Assembly: GCF_030913635.1 (NCBI RefSeq)
Contig: NZ_CP133188.1
Span: 2,418,001 to 2,482,000, forward strand
Direction: 5' to 3'
DNA length: 64,000 bases
From: Sedimentibacter sp. MB35-C1
GTDB lineage: Bacteria; Bacillota; Clostridia; Tissierellales; Sedimentibacteraceae
Part shown: one piece after another, positions 1 to 8,013 of the stretch
How the letters are laid out: every line of letters starts with the position of its first letter
Numbering within the stretch: position 1 is the first letter of the stretch
Made by a program: the position numbers and the translations under genes
The notes under the pieces: model-generated
Databases searched by the model: none
Told to the model about the DNA's origin: nothing
The model's input: only the letters and a program-made list of their open reading frames with translations

Positions 1-49
1 CAGCAAAGACCATGACTAAAACCATTATATAAGACAGTATTTTTTTCAT
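1..49 (-). CDS. N-terminus of a secreted or membrane protein, cut by window start
   Basis: An ATG at 49 reading leftward opens a frame MKKILSYIMVLVMVFA that runs off the window. Two lysines followed by an unbroken hydrophobic stretch look like a signal peptide or first membrane segment. An AGGAAT ribosome binding site sits just upstream and the ybeY stop lies only 10 bases before, so it probably belongs to the same operon. In Bacillus, ybeY is followed by dgkA, but this start does not resemble dgkA. The function cannot be told from 16 residues. Confidence 0.5.
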   Translation of the reverse strand, partial: MKKILSYIMVLVMVFA

Positions 50-59
50 AAACAATTCC

Positions 60-509
60 TTATTTATATATTTTAAGCCTTTTCATAATATCTTTTTCTT
101 TTGAGCGCATTTCTTCCTTTTCGGATGCATTCATATGGTCATATCCTAACAGATGAAGCATGCTGTGCACTGACAGGTACAGCATTTCTCTTTCCAGACT
201 GTGGCCGAAATCATTGGCTTGTTCAATTATTTTCTGAGTTGAAAGCACAATGTCACCAAGTATAATAACTCCGTTAAATTCGTCATCATCCATTGGAAAT
301 GACAATACATCTGTTTCTGAGTCAACATTCCTGTAATCTCTGTTAAGTTCCTTTATTTCATCGTTGGTAACGAAGGAAACACTCACCTCGTAGTCTCCCT
401 CACACCCTTCTTCTTCAAGCACAGCATCTACAGCCTTTTCAATAGCCTTCATATTTTCGTCTGTAATTTCCATTACATCCTGTCTGTTATCAAATAATAC
501 ATTAATCAT
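60..509 (-). CDS. ybeY: Endoribonuclease YbeY (rRNA maturation factor)
   Basis: This 149-residue protein belongs to the YbeY family of zinc-dependent endoribonucleases that act in 16S rRNA 3'-end processing and ribosome quality control. The C-terminal metal motif is present as SVHSMLHLLGYDH, with the three histidines at residues 115, 119 and 125; the usual HG at the start of the motif is HS here. The length is normal for the family. Its start overlaps the end of phoH by 8 bases, the common translational coupling of this pair in Firmicutes. The yqfF (PgpH) gene that often separates phoH and ybeY is absent. Confidence 0.95.
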   Translation of the reverse strand: MINVLFDNRQDVMEITDENMKAIEKAVDAVLEEEGCEGDYEVSVSFVTNDEIKELNRDYRNVDSETDVLSFPMDDDEFNGVIILGDIVLSTQKIIEQANDFGHSLEREMLYLSVHSMLHLLGYDHMNASEKEEMRSKEKDIMKRLKIYK

Positions 510-1467
510 TTTTTCCCTCGTATCTTTCGTATGCTTTAATTATGTCTTGAACTAGCTTATGTCTTACAACGTCTGTAGTGTTAAAATACATGAATCCTAT
601 ATCTTCAATATCTTTTAAAATCCTTGCAACGGTCTTAAGTCCGGACTTCTTTCCAGCAGGAAGGTCTATCTGGGTAATGTCCCCCGTTATGACTGCTTTC
701 GATCCGTAGCCTATACGCGTCAAAAACATCTTCATCTGCTCATTTGTTGTGTTTTGAGCCTCATCAAGAATGATGAAGGACGAATCTAGAGTACGACCTC
801 TCATATATGCGAGTGGAGCAACTTCAATAAGCTGCTTTTCTACGTTTTTTAGGTAATTTTCAGGTCCCATTATGTCAAACAGAGCGTCATAAAGGGGTCT
901 AAGATATGGATCAACCTTGTCTTGCAGATCACCTGGCAGAAATCCCAGTTTTTCTCCTGCTTCCACCGCAGGCCTTGTGAGAATTATCCTGTCAACTTCT
1001 TTTTTTCTGAAAGAATTTACTGCTGCGGCAACTGCCAGATAAGTTTTTCCTGTACCGGCAGGGCCAATTCCAAATGTTATATCCTTCCTGTTTATAATAT
1101 CCATGTATCTCTTCTGCCCCACTGTTTTAGGTTTAATAATTCTACCCGATGCGGTGGTGACAATTACGTCTTTTAATACTTCACTATAGTCTATACCGGA
1201 ATTTGAATTGTTTGCTTCAATTAAATAAACTACCTTCTGGTCGCTTATCTCTCCTTCCGTGTCAATTACATTAATCATGTCTTTTAATATCTTAACGACT
1301 GCTTCTGTTTTCTTCTTATCTCCTGTAACCTTGATGACACCGCTTCTTATAAGTATATTGACGTCAAAATAGCTTTTTATTATTTTAATATTTTTGTCAT
1401 GAATTCCTAAAAGCTTTATAAGGTTATCTTCATTTGCCATTAAAACATTTTCTTCGTACAGCTCCAT
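502..1467 (-). CDS. phoH: PhoH-like ATPase
   Basis: A 321-residue PhoH-family P-loop ATPase. Walker A is GPAGTGKT at residues 135-142 and Walker B is FIILDEAQN at 231-239. An N-terminal segment of roughly 100 residues, with a KH-like feel (IKVTGDKKKTEAVVKIL), precedes the ATPase domain as in Bacillus PhoH/YqfE. Family members are thought to act in RNA metabolism, often next to ybeY as here, but the precise role is unknown. The start follows a good AGGAGG site. It lies 18 bases downstream of yqfD, so yqfC-yqfD-phoH-ybeY read as one operon. Confidence 0.93.
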   Translation of the reverse strand: MELYEENVLMANEDNLIKLLGIHDKNIKIIKSYFDVNILIRSGVIKVTGDKKKTEAVVKILKDMINVIDTEGEISDQKVVYLIEANNSNSGIDYSEVLKDVIVTTASGRIIKPKTVGQKRYMDIINRKDITFGIGPAGTGKTYLAVAAAVNSFRKKEVDRIILTRPAVEAGEKLGFLPGDLQDKVDPYLRPLYDALFDIMGPENYLKNVEKQLIEVAPLAYMRGRTLDSSFIILDEAQNTTNEQMKMFLTRIGYGSKAVITGDITQIDLPAGKKSGLKTVARILKDIEDIGFMYFNTTDVVRHKLVQDIIKAYERYEGKND

Positions 1468-1485
1468 TAATCCTCCTAGAATAAT

Positions 1486-2694
1486 CTATGTTGTTCCATC
1501 TTCGTTGTCGGCGGGCATCATTGGATACAATCTTACCTTTTCGCCTATGTCTTCGATAATTTCAATTTGCGCCCTGAGATAGTAATATTTTTCATCCTCT
1601 AAAAAATTTATGGATGATTTCAGTATTTTAGCATCAGCGCCGCATTTTTTCAATAGATCATCGTACATATTAACAGTCATAGTGTTTTTTGCTGTAGCTT
1701 CATCTATTTCAAACGGTTTGAGCTCCTGTTCATAGTATGTTCCTTTTACAAGCGCAATATCAGATAAATTTGAAATTATCGGTATGTTAATTATTTTCTC
1801 CCTATAATTATAATTTTCATAGGGATCTTTGTCACCTATTATTTTAATACCATTGCCATTTATTTGCAAGTAATAAACATTTTTACTTTTGTTTGTAGCT
1901 GTTTCAATTTCCCTGAGCTTTTCCTCCTTCATTTCAAAATTGTAATATGTCTTGCCGTAGATAGTTCCTTCAGAAGGGACCATCATAAATTCATCGGAAT
2001 TTTTATTTTTGACCATTCCCATAACCAAAGTCTGCCCTTCATAAACTACGTCCCCTTCCTTGACTACAGGTTGGCCGCTCTTTGCTATCACTTTATTTAT
2101 TATGGCATTTTTAACTGAAATAATGCTTGATGGCTCGTTGGTTTTTATTTCTGCCTTTTCAGGAGTTTTTTCTTTCACAAATATTATTAAATTTGATCCT
2201 TCTATATACACCTCAACAAATTTAAAATTTTCAAACTTGCTGTAAAGAAGAGTCTCTATTTTTTTAGCTTTTATTTCTGTGTGAGCAATAGGAATTTTTA
2301 TGCTGTTTTCGTCCAAAGTCCTCATTATTTCTTTAGCTGTAAGATTTGTTGTACCTACAATCTGCACGCTCCATACCAGAGATGATATTATGTAAAGGCA
2401 TATAAAAAGAATAAAAAGCCCAACAATAAAGCCTTTGCGAACTCTTAATTTTCTGAGTTTTAATGCAAAACCTTTTTTGCTGACTGCCTCTGTCTTTGTT
2501 TCTCGCAATATTTCTTCATACTTTCTGTAATCTTCATATGAAATTTTAAACCTAACGGATTCCTCGTTTTTTTCTACATCCCACATTCGAATGCCTTTTC
2601 TTCGGAGTAAATTTATTATTTTTTCGCAGTTAGATGCCTTAAGCCGCACTACAACATAGCCTCTCAATAAATACATCAACTTAAATATAAGCAT
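1486..2694 (-). CDS. yqfD: Sporulation protein YqfD
   Basis: A 402-residue protein of the YqfD family, made in the mother cell during sporulation in Bacillus. The N-terminal domain (about residues 10-75, LRGYVVVRLKASNCEKIINLL) is followed by one membrane segment at about 89-111 and a long, probably extracytoplasmic domain. The start used here follows an AAGGAG site lying inside the end of yqfC. Coupling to yqfC (2-base gap) is the conserved arrangement. Its biochemical activity is unknown in the family; the identification rests on N-terminal pattern, length and neighbours. Confidence 0.9.
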   Translation of the reverse strand: MLIFKLMYLLRGYVVVRLKASNCEKIINLLRRKGIRMWDVEKNEESVRFKISYEDYRKYEEILRETKTEAVSKKGFALKLRKLRVRKGFIVGLFILFICLYIISSLVWSVQIVGTTNLTAKEIMRTLDENSIKIPIAHTEIKAKKIETLLYSKFENFKFVEVYIEGSNLIIFVKEKTPEKAEIKTNEPSSIISVKNAIINKVIAKSGQPVVKEGDVVYEGQTLVMGMVKNKNSDEFMMVPSEGTIYGKTYYNFEMKEEKLREIETATNKSKNVYYLQINGNGIKIIGDKDPYENYNYREKIINIPIISNLSDIALVKGTYYEQELKPFEIDEATAKNTMTVNMYDDLLKKCGADAKILKSSINFLEDEKYYYLRAQIEIIEDIGEKVRLYPMMPADNEDGTT

Positions 2695-2696
2695 AC

Positions 2697-2978
2697 TTAC
2701 TCCTTCTTGCCAAATATAATTTGATTGATATTTCCTCTTATAATTACATTATAGTTATTTATCTCTTCTATCTTAAATTTCGATCCCTTTATCAAAATGG
2801 TGTTTTCTGCAGTCTTTATCCCAACCTCATCATTTTCGTATACAGTCATACCCAAATGGTTTTCAATTATGACTTTTTTATTTCCATGCATTTTTAAATC
2901 AAAATTGTCCGACAATGCATCATTGGGGATTTCTAAATCATCCGCCAGCTTGCTCCTAAGGTTGTTAAATTTTCCCAT
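2697..2978 (-). CDS. yqfC: Sporulation protein YqfC (YabP/YqfC family)
   Basis: A 93-residue protein matching the small YabP/YqfC family in length and pattern: a short helical start (LRSKLADDLEIPNDAL) and then a beta-rich body with the typical NHLGMTVYENDEVGIKT segment. YqfC is controlled by sigma-E in Bacillus and has no known enzymatic activity. It is the first gene of the yqfC-yqfD-phoH-ybeY group; a good AGGAGG lies just before the ATG and a sigma-E-like promoter candidate lies at 3031-3059. Confidence 0.9.
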   Translation of the reverse strand: MGKFNNLRSKLADDLEIPNDALSDNFDLKMHGNKKVIIENHLGMTVYENDEVGIKTAENTILIKGSKFKIEEINNYNVIIRGNINQIIFGKKE

Positions 2979-3030
2979 ACATACCTCCTTATGGCTTGAT
3001 CATGCTTAAACATGAGAGTTGTCTTATAAT

Positions 3031-3059
3031 AAATTATGCATAGGTAACTTGTACTATGA
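3031..3059 (-). promoter_or_regulatory. Candidate sigma-E promoter of yqfC
   Basis: On the minus strand TCATAGT is followed after 14 bases by CATAATTT, close to the sigma-E pattern KMATATT-N14-CATACAMT. It lies about 53 bases before the yqfC start, and the yqfC/yqfD family is a known sigma-E target. The last bases of both boxes deviate, so this is a candidate only. Confidence 0.45.
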
Positions 3060-3168
3060 TAACACCTGTGGGCATCTTTTTAAATATATAATCAAAGCAG
3101 CAATTGTATAAAATTATTAATTATTTCTGATTTTGGTGATAATTTTATTGGCAGATATTTGTTAAATG

Positions 3169-3197
3169 TTGACACACATTTAATATGATAGTAAAAT
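3169..3197 (+). promoter_or_regulatory. Sigma-A promoter of the thiC riboswitch transcript
   Basis: Consensus TTGACA (3169-3174), a 17-base spacer and TAAAAT (3192-3197). The predicted start near 3204 coincides with the beginning of the riboswitch, which supports the call. Confidence 0.85.
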
Positions 3198-3203
3198 ATA
3201 AAC

Positions 3204-3290
3204 AGCAGGGGAACTGGATTCAGTTGAGAAGGTTAAAACCTAACCCTTTGAACCTGACGGTTAACACCGTGGTAGGGAGCGATATTGCTA
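3204..3290 (+). ncRNA. TPP riboswitch (THI element)
   Basis: The conserved THI-box blocks occur in order: GGGGAAC, then TTGAGA (usual CTGAGA), ACCCTTTGAACCTGA, GTTAACACC and GTGGTAGGGAG. These form the pyrimidine- and pyrophosphate-sensing arms of the thiamine pyrophosphate riboswitch. It starts right at the predicted transcription start and is followed by an intrinsic terminator and then thiC, so it should turn thiC off by premature termination when thiamine pyrophosphate is plentiful. Confidence 0.95.
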
Positions 3291-3299
3291 TTATTTATA

Positions 3300-3327
3300 A
3301 CGCTTGCCTTTCAGGTGGGCGTTTTTT
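3300..3327 (+). terminator. Riboswitch expression-platform terminator
   Basis: ACGCTTGCCT (3300-3309) pairs over a TTC loop with AGGTGGGCGT (3313-3322), using three G-U pairs, and is followed by a run of six T. It lies between the TPP aptamer and thiC. Confidence 0.9.
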
Positions 3328-3398
3328 ATTTGCCCCCAATATTCCCAGGCTCTGCCAGCCTAAAAATATAGGCTGAAACCAAAATAACGGAGGTATTC

Positions 3399-4703
3399 AT
3401 GAAGTACAAAACACAGATGGAAGCAGCAAAAAAAGGATTTATTACTAAGGAAATGAAAGTCGTTGCAGAGAAAGAAGGCATGCAGGCTGATAAGCTTTGT
3501 CAGTTGGTAGCGTGCGGCCAGGTAGCAATTCCGGCAAATATTTATCACACTTCTCTGTCACCTGAGGGAATAGGGACCGGACTTAAAACCAAAATTAATG
3601 TAAATTTGGGTATTTCAGGAGATTGCAAGGATTACAGCCTAGAAATTGAAAAAGCCAAATTATCGCTGAAATTCGGATGCGAATCAATAATGGATTTGAG
3701 TAACTACGGAAAAACAAATTCCTTTCGCAAAGAGTTAATTGCAATGTCCGGTGCTATGATAGGAACAGTACCTATGTATGATGCGGTGGGCTATCTTGAA
3801 AAAGAGTTGTCTGAAATATCCGCTCAGGACTTTTTTAGTGTCGTTGAAGCTCATGCAAAGGAAGGCGTTGATTTTATGACGATACATGCCGGCATAAACC
3901 GACGTGCCATAGAATCCCTAAAGCGAGAAAAACGTCTTACAAATATAGTGTCAAGAGGCGGCTCTCTATTGTTTGCTTGGATGGAAATGACAGGAAACGA
4001 AAATCCGTTTTTTGAATATTATGATGATTTGCTAGGTATACTCAGAGAATATGATGTTACCATAAGCCTTGGTGATGCCCTGAGACCAGGATCTATTGCA
4101 GATAGTACCGATGCTGCTCAAATCAGTGAGCTGATTGAAATAGGCAATTTAACAAAACGTGCGTGGGAACAAGATGTTCAGGTGATGGTTGAAGGTCCGG
4201 GACATATGGCCATGAATGAAATTGCCGCCAATATGACTCTTCAAAAGCGTATTTGCCACAATGCTCCGTTTTATGTGCTTGGACCTATTGTAACAGACAT
4301 TGCTCCAGGATATGATCATATAACTTCAGCCATTGGCGGTGCAATTGCTGCGGCAAACGGAGCTGATTTTCTTTGCTACGTTACTCCGGCTGAACACCTG
4401 CGTCTGCCGGATCTTGACGATGTTAGAGAAGGAATAGCTGCCAGCAAAATTGCTGCTCATGCTGCTGACATCGCAAAGGGAATCCCAGGGTCAAGAGATA
4501 TGGACAATCGAATGAGTGATGCACGCAGAAGGATAGATTGGGAAGAAATGTTTTCGCTTGCCTTAGACGGAGAAAAAGCGAGAAAATATTTTGAAAGCAC
4601 ACCTCCTTCGGACAAGAACAGCTGCTCAATGTGCGGAAAAATGTGTGCAATGCGTACAACAAACCACATATTAGAGGGAAAAAAGGTAGAACTCTGTAAA
4701 TAA
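3399..4703 (+). CDS. thiC: Phosphomethylpyrimidine synthase ThiC
   Basis: ThiC is the radical-SAM enzyme that rearranges aminoimidazole ribotide to hydroxymethylpyrimidine phosphate for thiamine synthesis. This 434-residue form lacks the N-terminal domain of proteobacterial ThiC, as is usual in Clostridia. Recognisable blocks are [16 protein letters not shown] (about 56-71), MDLSNYG, EGPGHM (265-270) and the C-terminal iron-sulfur cysteines at 409, 412 and 416. That spacing is CX2CX3C, one residue shorter than the often-quoted CX2CX4C. ThiC paralogues that make hydroxybenzimidazole (BzaA/B/F) have a similar size, but the TPP riboswitch upstream favours ThiC. GGAGGT precedes the start. It is a single-gene transcript; no other thi genes are in the window. 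Confidence 0.93.
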   Translation: MKYKTQMEAAKKGFITKEMKVVAEKEGMQADKLCQLVACGQVAIPANIYHTSLSPEGIGTGLKTKINVNLGISGDCKDYSLEIEKAKLSLKFGCESIMDLSNYGKTNSFRKELIAMSGAMIGTVPMYDAVGYLEKELSEISAQDFFSVVEAHAKEGVDFMTIHAGINRRAIESLKREKRLTNIVSRGGSLLFAWMEMTGNENPFFEYYDDLLGILREYDVTISLGDALRPGSIADSTDAAQISELIEIGNLTKRAWEQDVQVMVEGPGHMAMNEIAANMTLQKRICHNAPFYVLGPIVTDIAPGYDHITSAIGGAIAAANGADFLCYVTPAEHLRLPDLDDVREGIAASKIAAHAADIAKGIPGSRDMDNRMSDARRRIDWEEMFSLALDGEKARKYFESTPPSDKNSCSMCGKMCAMRTTNHILEGKKVELCK

Positions 4704-4713
4704 TTTGAAAATA

Positions 4714-4755
4714 ACAGGAGGTTTTTTAGAAAGAAATTTCTAAAAAACCTCCTGT
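4714..4755. terminator. Perfect 19-bp inverted repeat between convergent genes
   Basis: The arm ACAGGAGGTTTTTTAGAAA (4714-4732) and its exact reverse complement (4737-4755) are separated by GAAA. It lies 11 bases after the thiC stop and before the convergent gene ending at 4796, and probably terminates both transcripts. It is unusual in carrying its T-run inside the stem rather than after it. Confidence 0.7.
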
Positions 4756-4795
4756 AGCTTACACGCTTTTTTTAACTCCGATTTGCCCTCTGTTT

Positions 4796-5167
4796 TCAAT
4801 TATATAGTCTCCGGCTTTGTATATTCACTGGCTTTATTTCATCATGGTTATAAGTGATATATACATATGTACTATTGGCATCATTTATGTTTTCCGGTGT
4901 AATTTTAGTATTCAACAACTTACTCAGCAAAGCAGAACTTGTTTCCGACCTTATTACCTCTAGGTTGCTTAAAGCAATATCAATATTTTTTAATTTATCC
5001 GGTGATATTGAGCTCGCCCCTAAATAATCTGTTGAAGCAGATGAAAGATTATCTATTAAGACTTTGTATGCTGAGTTTACAGTAAATGTAAAAATATTGA
5101 CAGATAAAATAAAAATGATTATTGAACATATTAAAATTACAAAGCTTTTTTTATTTTCTTTGCTCAT
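4796..5167 (-). CDS. Small membrane-anchored protein of unknown function
   Basis: I chose the ATG at 5167 (123 residues) because AGGGGG lies seven bases upstream; a longer frame from 5212 has no ribosome binding site. After MSKENKKS comes one hydrophobic segment (about residues 9-31, FVILICSIIIFILSVNIFTF) and then a polar domain of about 90 residues with no cysteines, predicted outside the membrane. I do not recognise a family. It stands alone between thiC and the spoVF pair. A weak promoter candidate (TTGTTA-N17-GATAAT) lies upstream. Confidence 0.65.
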   Translation of the reverse strand: MSKENKKSFVILICSIIIFILSVNIFTFTVNSAYKVLIDNLSSASTDYLGASSISPDKLKNIDIALSNLEVIRSETSSALLSKLLNTKITPENINDANSTYVYITYNHDEIKPVNIQSRRLYN

Positions 5168-5479
5168 CCTCTGTCCCCCTTGTTTTTCAATTACATTTAA
5201 ATGTATCTTCATAGAATGTAGCTGACTGTTAATAATGTAAGTCCCAGGACAGACATGAAAATTTTTCTTCGCTGCCTCCCCTGTAGATTATCGTAAGAAT
5301 ATTAAATTTTAACAAATAATTCCCCTCATATAATATATGACGAAAGGCAGTAAAAAAAGTTTCAAATTTTTTCATATTTTTTTATAAATGTTATTTATTT
5401 ACTTTTATTTTAAAAAACTTTATTAATGCAAAATAAGGTAATTCCCTAAAAAAATTCAGGGAAAAATATCCCTGAATTT
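5168..5479. other. 312-base gap between the small membrane protein and spoVFB
   Basis: It contains the likely promoter of the gene starting at 5167 and, at 5447-5480, the terminator of the spoVF operon. The AT-rich middle (about 5330-5440) shows nothing else I can support. Confidence 0.5.
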
Positions 5480-5480
5480 T
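5447..5480 (-). terminator. Terminator of the spoVFA-spoVFB operon
   Basis: AAAATTCAGGGA (5451-5462) and its reverse complement TCCCTGAATTTT (5469-5480) enclose a six-base loop. Read on the minus strand, the stem begins at the spoVFB stop codon and ends in a T-run. Confidence 0.85.
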
Positions 5481-6076
5481 TATTTAGGTCCGCAAATTAC
5501 TGGCTGAAGCTGCTTTCCTTCCAAAGCCATTTCAATTGCCGGAATTATATTGTCAATGTGTGCAGTCATGGAATTCGGTTTACCATTATAGTTATCCTGT
5601 CCAAAAGGTACGAAGTAAATATTTTTTGTATTATACAGCCTTGCTATGTTTTCAAAATTCATTCCAAGTGCGTCATTTGTTGAAATAGAAATAACTACAG
5701 GTTTATTTCCTCTGAGGTGCGCTTTTGCCGCCATCAGGACGGGTGTGTCTGTAATTGCGTTGGCAAGCTTTGCTGCCGTATTGCCTGTGCAGGGGGCAAT
5801 TAAAAATACATCGAACATGTTTTTAGGCCCCACAGGCTCAGCTCCTTCAATTGTTGTAATCGGCGGTTTCCCTGTTATTTCAGATAAAATTTGAATGTAG
5901 TCCTCTGCATTCCCGAAGCGGCTGTCTATAGATTGCGCGTTAAATGAAAAAACAGAATATAAATTATCACACTGCTCGGCTATTTTTACTATTTGAGGTA
6001 CTATTTTTTCAAAAGTACAAAAGGAACCGGTTATGCCAATTCCCACTTTCTTTCCTGATAAGGTCAAATTAATCAC
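5480..6076 (-). CDS. spoVFB: Dipicolinate synthase subunit B
   Basis: This 198-residue flavoprotein-like subunit opens with LSGKKVGIGITGSFCTFEK, the typical phosphate-binding start of SpoVFB, and contains the APCTGNTAAKLANAITDTPV segment of the family. Together with subunit A it makes dipicolinic acid from dihydrodipicolinate in the mother cell during late sporulation; dipicolinate is then loaded into the spore core. Its start overlaps the spoVFA end by 8 bases. Many Clostridia lack SpoVF and use an EtfA route, so its presence is informative about lineage. Confidence 0.93.
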   Translation of the reverse strand: MINLTLSGKKVGIGITGSFCTFEKIVPQIVKIAEQCDNLYSVFSFNAQSIDSRFGNAEDYIQILSEITGKPPITTIEGAEPVGPKNMFDVFLIAPCTGNTAAKLANAITDTPVLMAAKAHLRGNKPVVISISTNDALGMNFENIARLYNTKNIYFVPFGQDNYNGKPNSMTAHIDNIIPAIEMALEGKQLQPVICGPK

Positions 6077-6947
6077 TTCTTTCTTTCAAAATTGGAATAA
6101 TTGCTTTGGCAAGAAATTCTGCCGAGGATTTAGGAGCTGTCCTTCCAGGAATGCCAAGACATAGATGTGCGTTTAGATTAAGTCTCTCGGCACATTCATA
6201 GTCAACTCCCCCAGGGGATGATGCAATGTCTATAATAGTAGTATCCGAAGAAACTGACGACAATATTTTTTCATTGAGTACAGGTGAAGGAATTGTATTA
6301 AATATGAAATTAAAATCACGTACATCTAGGTTATTTTCATTAATCTGAATATAAGATAGACTATTGATATAGGCTTCCGTCAGAGCACTTTCTTTTCTTG
6401 CTGCAACTGTAACATTAGCACCAAGCGCATTTAATTTTGATGCTAATACCCTGCCGCATTTTCCGTAACCTAATACCAGTACATTGTTTCTGTGCAGGTT
6501 AATATTACTCTTTAGTATCGCTTCCGCTATTGCACCTTCAGCGGTAGAAATGGCATTAAAGAGTACAAGGCTTTCATTTTTCATCAGATCATAATATGAA
6601 ATATTCTTTGCTTTACAGTCCTCCGTAACTTTTTCCGGAAGATTTCCTCCTATTAAATAATGCTGTTGATTTAGACAAGCTGTAAATTCTTCGATTGAAA
6701 GGCTTCCTGAATCTCTGTATGTGCTGTTTATATTTACCTTATCTCTTGAAAATGGTATCGGCGTAATCAAGGTATTGCTCAATTCCATAGCATGGTGCAG
6801 AGAATCAGCTTTGTCTGCTGTTTTTGCCGATATGTTTCCGGATAATCCGAAGGTAATTATTTTAAAGCCTGATTTGTTCAGAAATGAAGCGAGATAAGTC
6901 TGGCGTGAATCGCCGCCGATTATAGAAGCATCATATTTATAAATCAT
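6069..6947 (-). CDS. spoVFA: Dipicolinate synthase subunit A
   Basis: This 292-residue protein has the SpoVFA layout: an N-terminal domain (IIGGDSRQTYLASFL at about 9-23) and a C-terminal NAD(P)-binding Rossmann domain with VLGYGKCG at about 158-165. It is the dehydrogenase-like subunit of dipicolinate synthase. GGGGAGA lies ahead of the ATG. It is the first gene of a two-gene operon with a sigma-K-like promoter at 6978-7005 and a terminator after spoVFB, so the module is self-contained. Confidence 0.93.
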   Translation of the reverse strand: MIYKYDASIIGGDSRQTYLASFLNKSGFKIITFGLSGNISAKTADKADSLHHAMELSNTLITPIPFSRDKVNINSTYRDSGSLSIEEFTACLNQQHYLIGGNLPEKVTEDCKAKNISYYDLMKNESLVLFNAISTAEGAIAEAILKSNINLHRNNVLVLGYGKCGRVLASKLNALGANVTVAARKESALTEAYINSLSYIQINENNLDVRDFNFIFNTIPSPVLNEKILSSVSSDTTIIDIASSPGGVDYECAERLNLNAHLCLGIPGRTAPKSSAEFLAKAIIPILKERSD

Positions 6948-6977
6948 TAATTCTCCCCGAATTTTACAAGATGCTTA

Positions 6978-7005
6978 TATTTTATGCAAAGATGAATCAA
7001 AGGTT
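6978..7005 (-). promoter_or_regulatory. Candidate sigma-K promoter of spoVFA
   Basis: On the minus strand AACC (7002-7005) is followed after 15 bases by CATAAAATA (6978-6986), a full match to the sigma-K -10 pattern CATAnnnTA. It lies 31 bases before the spoVFA start. The spoVF operon is a known sigma-K target in Bacillus. Confidence 0.65.
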
Positions 7006-7120
7006 ACTTCATAAAAAGCAACCTGATAATTATTATATTAAATTCACCTTATATTTCTCTACTTTCTATATTATTTATACTTAGGTAATAGTAATTTTAT
7101 ATAATTATTGAGTTCAATGT

Positions 7121-7786
7121 TTATTGCCATCCGTCTTTATATTTTTTCATCTCTCTTTTAAAATTTCTTCTTGTTGCACCGTATTTTCTCTGATATTTTA
7201 TATAATCAATAAAATCTCCTCCAAAGAAGATAAAGAAATTAATCAACGATGCAATAACAGCAACTTTGGTACTTATAGTTCCAAAAATCAAGCTGATGAT
7301 GAAGAATGCCCAGTCCAGATATGCAATCCACTTAACTTTAACTGGAATAACAAAAAACAGCAATATTTCTAAATTAGGGAACAGGTATGCAAATGCAAGA
7401 AACAACGATAAGTTCAAGTAGGCACTGGTTCCTGCCCCTGTTAAAAATGCAGCAATAATTGTACCTGCCATACCAAAGAGATAGTACATGTTAAATTTAA
7501 ATGATCCCCATTCATTTTCAAGAGTTGTTCCCATCATGTAATAAAAATACATAACAAATACAATGAAAATAATTGATGTAGCCGGCGGTATGAAAATAAA
7601 GGTTATTATTCTCCAAATCTGCCCTTTAATAATTAAGTCCGGAATAAAAACTAAATAGTTGTAAAGTGATATGTTTAGAATATATTGTGCAATATATACT
7701 GCCATAGTTATTCCAATTATGTAATGCATTAAATTCGGTATAGCATAACGACCAAATTTTCTTTCAAGTTTATTTAACCATTTCAT
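7121..7786 (-). CDS. Rhomboid-like membrane protein lacking catalytic residues
   Basis: A 221-residue protein with about six hydrophobic segments between 20 and 195 and a basic tail. The early GQIWRIITFIFIP (about 54-66) and the GTTLENEWGSFKFNMYYLFG stretch (about 86-105) are typical of the rhomboid fold: a loop with W-R, then E-x-W-G before helix 2. The active-site GxSG is not present (TGAGTSAYLN occupies that zone) and I see no histidine in the last helices, so it is probably an inactive, iRhom- or derlin-like member. It is weakly spaced from its neighbours and seems to be a single gene. Its role is unknown. Confidence 0.75.
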   Translation of the reverse strand: MKWLNKLERKFGRYAIPNLMHYIIGITMAVYIAQYILNISLYNYLVFIPDLIIKGQIWRIITFIFIPPATSIIFIVFVMYFYYMMGTTLENEWGSFKFNMYYLFGMAGTIIAAFLTGAGTSAYLNLSLFLAFAYLFPNLEILLFFVIPVKVKWIAYLDWAFFIISLIFGTISTKVAVIASLINFFIFFGGDFIDYIKYQRKYGATRRNFKREMKKYKDGWQ

Positions 7787-7875
7787 ATTATTTCCCTTTC
7801 GTATTTAAATTCATCCGCTCTTCAAAAGCTAAAGGTATTGTATTTCTACGGATATTATTCAATAAATATATCCGA

Positions 7876-7910
7876 CGACTAATAAATATTATACTATACT
7901 TTATTAGTCG
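7876..7910. repeat. 11-bp inverted repeat between the regulator and rhomboid-like genes
   Basis: CGACTAATAAA (7876-7886) and TTTATTAGTCG (7900-7910) flank a 13-base loop. A T-run follows only on the plus strand, where no gene ends, so it may be a processing hairpin or operator rather than a terminator. Confidence 0.45.
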
Positions 7911-8013
7911 CCTTTTTATGAGCATAATATATTTAACCTCAAAAATCAAGATAATATATTGTTATTCCTTACCTTTGTTTTATATTAAGCTACCTCTCTC
8001 CCTCGAGAGATAT

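Larger units (their letters stand above)
2979..3398. other. 420-base divergent intergenic region between yqfC and thiC
   Basis: This gap holds the yqfC promoter candidate (3031-3059), the thiC sigma-A promoter (3169-3197), the TPP riboswitch (about 3204-3290) and its terminator (3300-3327). The stretch 3060-3168 is AT-rich and I see nothing further in it. Confidence 0.7.

Noticed and set aside
3185-3376. 63-codon plus-strand frame over the riboswitch
   Set aside because: Falls in the TPP aptamer and terminator; it is RNA structure, not coding.
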